64,000 bases of DNA, from the NCBI RefSeq assembly GCF_026626335.1, contig NZ_JAPNTZ010000023.1, positions 1 through 64,000 of the forward strand. Reading direction: 5' to 3'. The translations under genes and the position numbers were made by a program. Each line of letters starts with the position of its first letter. Positions within the stretch are counted from its first letter, which is position 1. The notes beneath the pieces were generated by a model. That model had not been told where the DNA came from and did not search any database. It saw only the letters and a program-made list of their open reading frames with translations. This DNA comes from Paractinoplanes pyxinae (lineage in GTDB: Bacteria > Actinomycetota > Actinomycetes > Mycobacteriales > Micromonosporaceae). Of the stretch, positions 42,413-50,962 are shown one piece after another.

Positions 42413-43743
42413 CAGCGGTACTCCTCCAGTCGCGTGCGGAGCCCGATGAAGGCGAGGACGCAGGCCGCCAGGGCCAGCAGCGGCCCGCCGACGGTGAGCA
42501 GGCCCAGTCCGTCGCCGGCGGCGCTGATCTCCCGGGTGAAGAACTCCTTGCGGTTCTCCAGCGCCCGGTCGAGCTCGAGCCGCACCCCCTCGAACGTGTC
42601 GGTGGTCTCTTTGCCGATGGCCAGCTTGACCGCGTCGTCGTAGTTGCCGCTGTCGTCGAGCGCGCGCACGTCGCTGTGGGCGGTGACGTACTTGTCGAAG
42701 CCCTCGGCGGCCCTGTCCATGGTCCGGCCCAGGGACGGATCGAGCAGGCCGTAGGAGTTGACCATCGGCCCACCGGACTGGCGCAGCCGTTCGGCGACGG
42801 CTTCGAAGTCCTTCTCGTACGGTCCGGAGCCGGCCCGGGCAGCCAGGGTCAGCGCCTCGTCGCCCCGGGCCTGCAGGGCCAGCAGCCGGCTCTCGGCGAT
42901 CGACGCCACCGGCCCCGAGCCCTGGTTGGCCGCCCGGTCGAGCCGGGTCTGCTGAGCGATGAGAATGCTCAGAACGCCGATCGTGAGAACCACCGTCACG
43001 GCGGTGGCCCCAACCAACGGCACGTTGAACGTGCGGCGCGTGTTGCGGCTCAGATAGCGCTGGGTGAGGGCCAGCGCGACGATCAGGGCCACCAGCGACA
43101 GCACCAGCAGCGTCATCCAGCCCCAGGCCCCGGCACGGCCGTAACCGTCCTGGACCTCTTGCTGCGCGCCCTGGAACAACTCGCGGGCCTGCGGCTGCAG
43201 TGTGTCGCGGTTGAGCCGTGAGGCTTCGGACAGGTAGGACGAGCCGATGGGCAGGCCCTGGCGGTTGTTGGCGCGGGCGGTGGCGACCAGAGCGGCATAG
43301 TCTGCGACGCCGGCCGACAGCGTGCGGACGGCGGTGGCGGCGCGGCCGTCCTCCGGGGTGCGGCGGGCGGCCGAGGTGAGCGCGGTGGTGGCGCGGGCCA
43401 GGTCGTCGTCGTAGCGGCGGGTCAGCGCGGACGGCTCGAGCCCGCCGGCCAGGAACGCCTGGGCGGCCGTGGTGTCGGCGTCGGCCAGCGCGGCGTAGAT
43501 GGTCTCGGCCTCGACGAGCAGCGGCTGGGCGCGGTCGGCCAGATCATTCGTGCCGGCCCGGGCCGAGGAACCCGCCACGCCGGCCAGCAGACCGCTGAGA
43601 AGGCCCAGCGCGACCAGCAGAGCTACGAGCAGTTGCAGGCGCCCGGGGGAGTGGTGTCTGAGTCCGCCGACGCGCCGAAGCACGCCGGGCCGGGCCGCCA
43701 GCGCTGTGCTCAAGCTTCCTCCCCGCTGTTGTGGGCCCTTCAC
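42412..43743 (-). CDS. glnX: Transmembrane sensor GlnX
   Basis: About 443 aa from GTG 43743. TTG 43713 (433 aa), right after gggagga, is a good alternative. Membrane helix near 50-75, a four-helix extracytoplasmic sensor (DRAQPLLVEAETIYAALADADTTAAQAFLAGG), paired membrane helices in the middle (about 225-290), a second helical sensor, and a final helix near the C-terminus. This matches mycobacterial GlnX, which passes GlnH ligand state across the membrane to PknG. First gene of the seven-gene operon. Confidence 0.9.
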   Translation of the reverse strand: MKGPQQRGGSLSTALAARPGVLRRVGGLRHHSPGRLQLLVALLVALGLLSGLLAGVAGSSARAGTNDLADRAQPLLVEAETIYAALADADTTAAQAFLAGGLEPSALTRRYDDDLARATTALTSAARRTPEDGRAATAVRTLSAGVADYAALVATARANNRQGLPIGSSYLSEASRLNRDTLQPQARELFQGAQQEVQDGYGRAGAWGWMTLLVLSLVALIVALALTQRYLSRNTRRTFNVPLVGATAVTVVLTIGVLSILIAQQTRLDRAANQGSGPVASIAESRLLALQARGDEALTLAARAGSGPYEKDFEAVAERLRQSGGPMVNSYGLLDPSLGRTMDRAAEGFDKYVTAHSDVRALDDSGNYDDAVKLAIGKETTDTFEGVRLELDRALENRKEFFTREISAAGDGLGLLTVGGPLLALAACVLAFIGLRTRLEEYR

Positions 43744-43760
43744 TGTGCGCCATGAACGCA

Positions 43761-43793
43761 AGCGCCCGGCGCGCGTAAAAGCGGCCGGGCGCT
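43761..43793 (-). terminator. Terminator between acyl-CoA ligase and glnX operon
   Basis: Perfect 10-bp stem agcgcccggc (43761-43770) / gccgggcgct (43784-43793) with a 13-nt loop, 14 bp after the ligase stop. It separates that gene from the glnX transcript that starts just beyond. Confidence 0.75.
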
Positions 43794-43806
43794 CCATTAA
43801 AGATGA

Positions 43807-45354
43807 TCAGTTCAATTCGCGCTTCAGCAGCTTGCCCGTGGCGGTCATCGGCAGCGACTCGACGATGCTCACGACGCGCGGGTACTTGTACGCCGCCATC
43901 TGCTCCTTGCCCCACTCGACCAGCTCGTCCTCGGTCACGGTGGCGCCCGGCTTGAGAATCACGAACGCCTTGACCTCCTCGCCGTGGCTCTCGTGGGGCA
44001 CGCCGATCACGGCGGCCAGCGAGACCGCCTCGTGGGTGATCAGCACCTCTTCGATCTCGCGCGGGTACACGTTGAAGCCGCCACGGATGATCATGTCTTT
44101 GGCCCGGTCGACGATGTAGTAGTAGCCGTCCTTGTCGCGCCGGCCCAGGTCGCCGCTGCGGAACCAGCCGTCCCGCATGACCTCGGCCGTGGCCTCGGGC
44201 CGGTTGTAGTAGCCGCGCATGATGTTGTGCCCGCGGATGGCGATCTCACCGATCTCGTCCGCGCTCTCGACCGTGTTCCATTCCGGGTCGATGAGCTTCA
44301 CTTCGACACCCCAGATGGGTACGCCGATCGAGCCCGGCCGCGGGTCGGCCCCCGGCTTGCTGAAGGTGGCCACGGGCGACGTCTCCGACAACCCGTACCC
44401 CTCAAGAATGGTTACCCCGAAGCGTTCCTTGACCTCCCGGATGATCTCGACGGGCAGGCTGGAACCACCGGAGACGGCCACCCGCATGTTGGCCGCGATG
44501 CGCTCCACGTCGACGCCTTCGCCGAGCGCGTTGAGCAGCCCCCACCACATGGTCGGCACGCCCGCGAAGAAGGTGACGTTCTCGCTCTGCAGCAGCTGAA
44601 CCGCGGCCTTGGCGTCGAACCGGGGCAGCAGGACCAGCGTGGCGGCCGTGGCGAAGCCGGCGTTCATGTTCACTGTCGAGCCGAACGAGTGGAACAGCGG
44701 GAGCACCAGCAGATGTGTGTCGGTGCCCGGCGTACCGCCGAAAAGACGGTTGCAAGTGAGCGCGTTGAGCAGCAGGTTCGAGTGCGACAGCTCGGCGCCC
44801 TTGGCCTGACCGGTCGTGCCGCTGGTGTAAAGGATGACCGCCGGATCGGTCTCGGGCAGCAGCACGGCCTCGAAGACCGGCGACTTGCCGGCCAGACCGG
44901 AGCCGAGCGTCTCGGCGCCCTCGATCGGCGACGCGGCCGTCGGGTCGGCGGTGATCAGGAAGAACGTGTCGCAGCCGTCGGTCTGCTGGAAGCCGGTGAA
45001 CCCCTCGGCGCCCATCGGCAGCTCGGGGGTGCCCTGGAAGCAGAGGTACGCCTTGGCCTCGGAGTCCTTGAGGTGGTAGGCGATCTCACGCCCCTTGAGC
45101 AGCACGTTCAAGGGGACGACGACGGCGCCGGCCTTGAGGATGCCGTAATAGACGACCGGGAAGTACGGAAGATTCGGGCACGAGAGGGCGACCTTGTCGC
45201 CGGGCTGGATGCCCCGCTCGACCAGCAGGTTGGCCACCTGGTTGGCGGCCGCGTCGACCTGGGCGTAGGTCAGGCGCCGGTCACCGAGGACGACCGCCGC
45301 CCGCTCCGGATAGTTGCGGGCGCTGTCCTCGAGCAGGATCGAGAGGTTGAGCAT
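43807..45354 (-). CDS. fadD: Long-chain fatty-acid--CoA ligase
   Basis: 515 aa from ATG 45354, with aagggg 9 nt upstream (GTG 45372 is also in frame). AMP-forming adenylate domain: LYTSGTTGQAKGAELSH (P-loop), LEGYGLSETSPVA, GWFRSGDLGRRDKDGYYYIVDRAKDMIIRGGFNVYPREIEEVL, and the catalytic Lys in TATGKLLKREL. It activates a carboxylic acid as acyl-AMP then acyl-CoA; chain length is unassigned. Monocistronic, ended by the hairpin at 43761. Confidence 0.92.
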   Translation of the reverse strand: MLNLSILLEDSARNYPERAAVVLGDRRLTYAQVDAAANQVANLLVERGIQPGDKVALSCPNLPYFPVVYYGILKAGAVVVPLNVLLKGREIAYHLKDSEAKAYLCFQGTPELPMGAEGFTGFQQTDGCDTFFLITADPTAASPIEGAETLGSGLAGKSPVFEAVLLPETDPAVILYTSGTTGQAKGAELSHSNLLLNALTCNRLFGGTPGTDTHLLVLPLFHSFGSTVNMNAGFATAATLVLLPRFDAKAAVQLLQSENVTFFAGVPTMWWGLLNALGEGVDVERIAANMRVAVSGGSSLPVEIIREVKERFGVTILEGYGLSETSPVATFSKPGADPRPGSIGVPIWGVEVKLIDPEWNTVESADEIGEIAIRGHNIMRGYYNRPEATAEVMRDGWFRSGDLGRRDKDGYYYIVDRAKDMIIRGGFNVYPREIEEVLITHEAVSLAAVIGVPHESHGEEVKAFVILKPGATVTEDELVEWGKEQMAAYKYPRVVSIVESLPMTATGKLLKRELN

Positions 45355-45455
45355 GCGGTCGGTCCCCTTCACGGTGCTGATGTGACTGCCGTCTCATCCC
45401 ACCATTGCTCGCCAACCTGAGAAACCCTCCGTTTCGGTGTTGTTTCCCCGCCGTC

Positions 45456-46134
45456 TCAGGTTCCCCCGAGCAGCGTGCGCCACGGTGATGGCCCGAGCCC
45501 GCGCGGCACCCACGCAGCCTGCCGCCTCGCCGGATCCACCTCGCCGAGTCGTGCCCGCAGCCGTTCCGGCACCCACTCGCCGGTCCCCGTCATCTGCGAG
45601 ATTCCGAGCTTTTTCGCGTACGCGTCCCCGAACCAGCACCAGGCCGGGCGCTCAGGAGGAAGCCCGAGCCACTGACCGAGCGGCGCCAGAAACGGTTCCT
45701 CGGGCCGTTCCGCCGGCCCCCAGAGCGTCTTCCGATCGAGCGTCATCCCGCCGGCCACCGAGGCCGACGTAAATGGTGTCCTCCCCGGCCACCGCTAGGG
45801 CGAACTTCCGCACCCGCTCATCCGAGGGGTCGAGCTCGACCTGCAACGAATGAGCGACGACGGGCCCGAGCCGCGGCCCCCCATCAGTGCCGAGCGAGGC
45901 GTGATAGACCGGCGCCGTACCAGCCAGAAACAGCAACGTCTGTGCCCGGCCCAGGGCCGCCTCCACCTCGGCGCGCCCACCCTGCCCCTTTAAGGGTTCC
46001 GTGTCGCCGAACCGCTTCGGCACCGCCTCAGGCAGATGAGCGGCCGCCGCGTCGAACCACCGCCCCACGATGCCGGCCGCCGGCAGCCGCTCGTACCACC
46101 GGACCACCAGCACATCGATCTTGCGCTCCACCAC
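45456..46134 (-). pseudogene. Hypothetical gene split by a frameshift
   Basis: The 5' part (46134 to about 45770) reads MVERKIDVLVVRWYERLPAA ... VRKFALAVAGEDTIY in one frame. The continuation SASVAGGMTLDRKTLWGPAERPEEPFLAPLGQWLG ... ends at 45456 in the next frame. After Tyr (near 45770) the first frame turns into Arg/Ala noise and ends at 45652, while the second becomes protein-like exactly there. One base gained or two lost would explain it. No family recognised. The 3' part carries an aromatic segment (PAWCWFGDAYAKKLG). Recent inactivation or a sequencing error are both possible. Confidence 0.7.
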
Positions 46135-46335
46135 CCGCCGAGCCTACGACCGCCACCCTCGCACCCAACACGCCGATCTCCGGTTTTAGCGCAGCGCCCC
46201 GGTCGCCGGGACCGCTCCGCTTCGCCGGAACAAGGCCGCGATGCACTCGTCAGGGTGATCGCCGTGCCGTGATCCTCCGGTGGCCGCGATGCATGCGCGT
46301 AGGCAAGCGGCGGGCGCCGGCCTGGCGTGCTTTGT

Positions 46336-46692
46336 CGGTGTGCAGCAGCGATCGGACGGCGGGTGTTGGTGCGGCCGGTCAGCGTGCCTGTCGGTGTGCT
46401 GCAAGCGACCAAGCGGCGGGTACTTGTACGGCCTGGCGGCGTTCGCGCGGGCGTGTTGGTGTGCCGCAGCTTTCCGGCGTGGGTATTCGTCCGGCCGGGC
46501 GAAGCAAGCCTGCCGCCAGGGTGGCCGGGATGTGTGAGCGTCGGCGAGTGTCGATGGCAGCCCATGCGTGATTGTTTGTGTGTCGCCGCGTTCGGGCGGC
46601 GGGTAGGCGCGTCGGTAGAAGTCGGGTGGCGGTAGAGCGGGCCTGTCGCGAGTGCTGCAGCGATCAGGCGGCGGGTATTCGTACGGCCGGAC
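46336..46692. repeat. Degenerate repeat copying the MFS gene's 3' end
   Basis: Copies of the pattern gtgtgctgcagcgatc-n-gcggcgggtattcgtacggccgg lie at about 46336-46380, 46392-46437, 46455-46500 and 46580-46615. A final copy at 46650-46692 contains the stop and last codons of the leftward MFS gene (46664 on). Similarity decays away from the gene. 46135-46335 holds no supported gene. Confidence 0.8.
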
Positions 46693-48157
46693 GGAGCAGG
46701 ACTGCGATCAGCGTGGCCGCGACCAGCACCACGGCGCTTAGGACCAGAGGTGCGGCGGTGGCACCGGCCAGCGCGACGGCGACCGGCGAGGCGAGCGCCC
46801 CGGCGACGGCGGCAGCCGCGTCGCTGGTCTGGAACATGGCCGCGACCCGGCCGCGCGCGTCCTCCGGTGCAGCGCTCTGCAGATGATGGTTGGTAGCGAC
46901 GGACGCGACGGCTCCAGGAACGCCCGCCACCGTGATCGCCACGACCGCAACAGCCGTGTTTGTCGTGGCGAACAGAACCAGGAAGCAGAAGCCCACGGCC
47001 GCGTAGGTAACCGTCAGAAGCGTCCGCGCCGTCCATCGAACGACCAGCGCCCGGCTCACGAACGACCCGAGCAGATACCCCGCGCCCAGCCCGGCCGCCA
47101 GATGACCGACAACCCGGCCGTCACCGTGCAACCGCTGCGCAACGAACGGAACAAGCAACGCGGTGAGCGCGGCGTTAGCCACCCAGAAGATGAACGACCC
47201 GACCAACATGCCACTCAGAAGCCGACTGCGCGCCACGGTCAGCCACCCATGGCGCACGCCGGCCCCGATCCGAGCGACGTCGGCCCGCGTCTGTCGTTCG
47301 CGCCCACCGACGACGCCCGGCGGCAGCTCGCGCTCACCAGAGCCGGCCTGTCGTAGCTTGCGCGCTTGCCGGCGGTTGTTGCGCGTTTGTCGGCAGGTGT
47401 TGCCCGCTTGCCGGCGGGTGTTGCGCGTTTGTCGGCGTTGTTGCGTGGCGTTGAGCGTTTGCTCGTCTTGGGCAAGAGCAGTCTGTGGCAGTTCGAGACG
47501 TTCCGTGACGCTCACGGCTGAGCGAGTTCGCTCAATGAAGTTGTTCGTTGGCGCGTTTCCCGTGGCTGGAGTGCGCGTTTGGCTGTGTCGGTCAACGGCC
47601 GATTGCGGGAGGCGGAGCAGCAGGAGTGCGGCAGCCAAGTAGCTCGCCGCGTCGATGACCACCACCGCTGCGAACCAGCCGCTGGCGGTCAGGGCGGTTC
47701 CGGCCAGTGGAGCGCCGATGCGCAGGACGCTGTGTGAGATGGCCAGCAGTGCATTCGCTGTTGCGCGGTCGTACTCGTCGTGGACGACGGCGGGAACGGT
47801 GGCTTGCAATGCTGGGCGCAGGAAACACGCGGCGACGCTCTCGATGACCAGGCCCGCGTAGATCAGCGACACCGGGCCGGCGGCGATCAGCGCCACGCCT
47901 AGCGCGGCCAGCACGTTCGCGCCGAGGAAGATAGATCGGCGCGGCCAGTGGTCGACAAGTACGCCAGCCCAAGGGCCGATCGTCAGAGCGGGCACGGCCT
48001 GCACGGCCAACGCCACTGCGGTCGACGTGCCGGAGCCGGTCACCGCGTAGATCTGCACCGGGACAGCCATGACGAGCAGCCAGGTGCCCAGCGCGTCGAC
48101 CGTCGCGGCGGCCCACAGCTTGCGAAACGTGCAATGGTCGCGCAAAACCGTCCACAT
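46664..48157 (-). CDS. MFS transporter with enlarged, repeat-bearing central loop
   Basis: 497 aa. Two six-helix halves: 1-185, with VLVDHWPRRSIF as loop 2-3 motif, and about 300-497. The halves resemble the DHA3-type drug exporter group (NreB/MefA-like). The usual short cytoplasmic loop between helices 6 and 7 is about 110 residues (186-296). It contains four to five heptads of the form RQTRNxR/RQAGNTC at about 240-271, coded by a 21-bp tandem repeat. Because 21 is a multiple of three the frame survives. Divergent from an XRE regulator 46 bp away, which probably controls it. Confidence 0.88.
   Translation of the reverse strand: MWTVLRDHCTFRKLWAAATVDALGTWLLVMAVPVQIYAVTGSGTSTAVALAVQAVPALTIGPWAGVLVDHWPRRSIFLGANVLAALGVALIAAGPVSLIYAGLVIESVAACFLRPALQATVPAVVHDEYDRATANALLAISHSVLRIGAPLAGTALTASGWFAAVVVIDAASYLAAALLLLRLPQSAVDRHSQTRTPATGNAPTNNFIERTRSAVSVTERLELPQTALAQDEQTLNATQQRRQTRNTRRQAGNTCRQTRNNRRQARKLRQAGSGERELPPGVVGGRERQTRADVARIGAGVRHGWLTVARSRLLSGMLVGSFIFWVANAALTALLVPFVAQRLHGDGRVVGHLAAGLGAGYLLGSFVSRALVVRWTARTLLTVTYAAVGFCFLVLFATTNTAVAVVAITVAGVPGAVASVATNHHLQSAAPEDARGRVAAMFQTSDAAAAVAGALASPVAVALAGATAAPLVLSAVVLVAATLIAVLLRPAVRIPAA
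47358..47441. repeat. 21-bp in-frame minisatellite inside the MFS gene
   Basis: Four 21-bp units (47358-47378, 47379-47399, 47400-47420, 47421-47441), consensus ttgcgcgtttgtcggcgggtg, followed by a fading fifth. They share the core gcgtttg with the intergenic arrays at 3958-4370 and 18345-18488. Confidence 0.9.
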
Positions 48158-48203
48158 ACGCGCAACCTATTCCTGCAAGATAAGCCATGGCAAGCTGTGT
48201 TCC

Positions 48204-48626
48204 ATGGAGATAGCCGAGTTGGGTGCGACGCTGCGCAACCGACGTGTAGCGGCCGGCCGAACGATCGCGTCGGTATCGGCCGACGCGGGCCTGTCGGTGC
48301 CCTACATCGCCAACCTCGAGAACGGCCGGGGCAACCCGACGCTCGCCGCGGTCAGCAACCTGGCCGCGGCGCTGGGTGTCTCGCTCGAGGTCCGGCTCGA
48401 CGGCGACGACGGCACCGCCTCCTCGACCGCGCTGCCCGACTCGCTGGTGCAGTTCTCACGCAGCGAACGTTTCCGATCCGAGGCCGCCCGCCTGCCCAGC
48501 GACGCGGCCCGGTCCCGCCTGCTCGAGGCCATGGCCGCCATGGGTGCCGTGGCAACGCGCCCGATGACCGACCTCGACTGGCATCGAATGCTGGACGTGC
48601 ATGTCCTGACCACGCGGGATTTCTGA
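48204..48626 (+). CDS. XRE-family helix-turn-helix regulator
   Basis: 140 aa from ATG 48204. Helix-turn-helix LGATLRNRRVAAGRTIASVSADAGLSVPYIANLENGRGNPTLAAVSNLAAALGVSL is textbook Cro/C1 type. The C-terminal 75 residues (helical, DSLVQFSRSERF) have no recognised sensor. Divergent from the MFS transporter. The gap holds gccatggc and two caag motifs, but no convincing operator. Confidence 0.9.
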   Translation: MEIAELGATLRNRRVAAGRTIASVSADAGLSVPYIANLENGRGNPTLAAVSNLAAALGVSLEVRLDGDDGTASSTALPDSLVQFSRSERFRSEAARLPSDAARSRLLEAMAAMGAVATRPMTDLDWHRMLDVHVLTTRDF

Positions 48627-48673
48627 CTACGGCCATGCCCGCGGCGTGCCTGGCCGTGGGTGGCCGATGGGCG

Positions 48674-49345
48674 GGCTCGGCCGGCGTCGCGTGCGGGATG
48701 CGGTTGTGCCGGGCGCGCGGCGTCCTGGGCTCAGGCATGGCTGCGATGTGCCGTGCGTGCCGTGGCTCGGCCTGGCTCGCCCCGGCTCCGCCTAGCTCGG
48801 CCCGGCCAGGCTCGGCCCGGCCAGGCTCGGCCCGGCCAGGCTCGGCCCGGCCAGGCTCGGCTCATCCCGGCCCGGCCCGGCCCGGCCCGGCCCGGCCCGG
48901 CCCGGCCCGGCCCGGCCCGGCCCGGCTCGGCCTGGCTCGGCTTGCTCGGGCCGCCCTGGCTCGGCCTGGCTCGGCTCGGCTCGGACCGGCCTGGCTCGGC
49001 TCGGCCTGGCTCGGCTCGGCCTGGCTCGGCTCGGCCTGGCTCGGCTCGGCCTGGCTCGGCTCGGCCTGGCTCAGCCCGGCCCGCCTCGGCTCGGCCGCCT
49101 CGGCTCGGCCCGGCCCGGCCCGGCCCGGCTCGGCCCGGCTCGGCTCGGCCCGGCTCGGCTCGGCCTGGCCTGGCTCGGCTCGGCTCGCCTTGGCTCGGCT
49201 TGGCCCGGCTCGGCCGGCGTCGAGTGCTGAATGTGGTTGTGCCGGGGTGCGCGAAGTCCTGGGCTTGAGCATGGCTCCGATGTGCCGTCCGTACCGTGTC
49301 CTGACCTGACCTGACCCGGCCCGGCTCGGCCCGGCCCGGCTCGGC
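48674..49345. repeat. Pentanucleotide array (GGCNN)n flanked by a 90-bp direct repeat
   Basis: From about 48765 to 49205 the sequence is nearly all ggctc, ggccc, ggcct and ggcca pentamers, around 90 in a row, with a short second array at 49310-49345. Each array follows a copy of an imperfect 90-bp repeat (48674-48765 and 49207-49300), which includes ggttgtgccggg and gatgtgccgt. Because 5 and 3 are coprime, frames stay open on both strands, giving Ala/Arg/Pro/Gly/Ser pseudo-ORFs. No gene is supported in 48627-49440. Confidence 0.95.
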
Positions 49346-49440
49346 CCGAGGTGAGGTCGCACGGAATTGCGGGCTCGACGTGATCGTCCCCGTCTCTCCT
49401 GCGGTTCGAACAGGGCACAATTACCCCCAAAGGGGGTGCC

Positions 49441-50919
49441 GTGGTGCGTCGGCAGAGGGACAACCGGGCGGAAGATCTGCTCTATACGCTGGGTGTGCGG
49501 TATGAGCGGTGGCGGCGGGAGCACTCGGGGGAGGCTCGGCGGGAACCTCGTACGCGGGCGATCCTCTTCGGTGCGGGGAGCGCGGCCCGGACGCTGCTGC
49601 ACAGCATGATCTTTGATCCGCGCAGCCGGTTCGAGCCGGTTGGGGTGCTCGACGACGATCCCGGGACGCAGGGGGAGCGGCTGGCTGGAATCGCCGTCGT
49701 CGGGACCCGGGCCGACCTGGCGGCAGCCGTCGAACGGACACGGGCGGCGGCCGTCATTTTCACGATCGGCAACGCCGAGGGTTCGCTCGTTCGGGAGATC
49801 CGTGCGCTTGCCATTGCTGCCGGTGTGCGGTTTCTGGTCGTGCCGGAGATGAGCGAAACGCTCGACCATGCGCTCGGCGCGCAGGACATTCGCGATGTGC
49901 GCATCACCGACCTGTTCGGGCGGCATCGGATCGCCACCGACAGCGCGGCCATTGCGGGCTGGCTGAGCGGCAAGCGGGTGCTGGTCACCGGGGCGGGCGG
50001 TGAGATCGGCTCGGAGTTGTGCCGTCAGATCCACCGGTTCGAGCCGGCCGAGCTGATCATGCTCGATCATGACGAGGCGGCGCTGCAAAGCGTGCAATTG
50101 AGCGTTGATGCACGCGCGGAGCTGCACGATCCGTCGGTTGTGCTCGCTGATGTGCGCGACGACGAGCGAATGCGCGAAGTGTTCCGTACGCGGGAACCGG
50201 AAGTTGTCTTTCACGCGGCGGCCCTGCAACACCAGCCGCTGCTCGAACGCCACCCGGGCGAAGCCGTGAAGACAAACGTGCTCGGCACCCTGGCCGTCCT
50301 CGAGGCGGCCGAGGACGTGGAGCTGTTCGTCAACGTGTCCACGGCCAAGGCGGCCGACCCGGTGAGCGTGCTCGGCTACACCAAGCGCATCGCCGAAATG
50401 CTCGTGGCGAACATCGAAAGTGAGCGAACAGGCACTTTTCTGAGCGTTCGGTTCGGCAATGTGCTCGGCGAGCGTCGTTCAGTGCTCACTACGTTCGGCG
50501 CGCAGATCGCCGACGGCGGTCCGATCACGGTCACGCACCCCGAGGTGACCCGCTACCTGATGACGACGCAGGAGGCGGTCACGCTTGTGCTGCAAGCCGC
50601 CGCGATCGGCGACGGCGGCGAGGCGCTGGTGCTGCAACTGGGCGAACCGGTGCGGATCGCCGAGGTCGCGCAAACCATGGTCGAGCTGGCCGGCGAGCCG
50701 ATCGACATCGTCTACACGGGTCTGCGGCCGGGCGAGAAGCTGGGCGAAACGTTCCTCGGCCCGCACGAGGAGGGCAGCCGGCCGCACCACCCTCTGATCG
50801 CGCACGTCCCGGTGCCGCCCCTGAACCCGTCCGAAGTACGCGGACTAGGTGCACACCCGGACGTCCGCATGCTCGCCGACCTGTGCGGCCCGCCGTCCTT
50901 GGAAACGCGAGCCGCCTGA
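49441..50919 (+). CDS. CapD/FlaA1-like NDP-sugar dehydratase homolog, soluble
   Basis: 492 aa from GTG 49441 (aaaggggg just upstream). An N-terminal CoA-binding-like Rossmann region (AILFGAGSAARTLL) is followed by the extended SDR domain: TGAGGEIGSELCRQ, ADVRDDERM, VFHAAALQHQPLLE, then STAKAADP and VLGYTKR. Known relatives remove water from UDP-GlcNAc with an Asp-Lys pair in STDKA plus Tyr. Here the Asp is Ala while Lys and Tyr remain. The four membrane helices normal for the long CapD form are also absent. Role in polysaccharide sugar supply is likely but activity is doubtful. No sugar genes adjoin. Confidence 0.85.
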   Translation: MVRRQRDNRAEDLLYTLGVRYERWRREHSGEARREPRTRAILFGAGSAARTLLHSMIFDPRSRFEPVGVLDDDPGTQGERLAGIAVVGTRADLAAAVERTRAAAVIFTIGNAEGSLVREIRALAIAAGVRFLVVPEMSETLDHALGAQDIRDVRITDLFGRHRIATDSAAIAGWLSGKRVLVTGAGGEIGSELCRQIHRFEPAELIMLDHDEAALQSVQLSVDARAELHDPSVVLADVRDDERMREVFRTREPEVVFHAAALQHQPLLERHPGEAVKTNVLGTLAVLEAAEDVELFVNVSTAKAADPVSVLGYTKRIAEMLVANIESERTGTFLSVRFGNVLGERRSVLTTFGAQIADGGPITVTHPEVTRYLMTTQEAVTLVLQAAAIGDGGEALVLQLGEPVRIAEVAQTMVELAGEPIDIVYTGLRPGEKLGETFLGPHEEGSRPHHPLIAHVPVPPLNPSEVRGLGAHPDVRMLADLCGPPSLETRAA

Positions 50920-50962
50920 ACCCGGCGGTAGGCGTTGGCCGATTGTCGTTCGCTAAAACTTG

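Noticed and set aside
48660..49268. Several long frames made of Ala-Arg-Pro-Gly-Ser repeats
   Set aside because: They are translations of the pentanucleotide array in every frame on both strands; no start context or non-repeat core.
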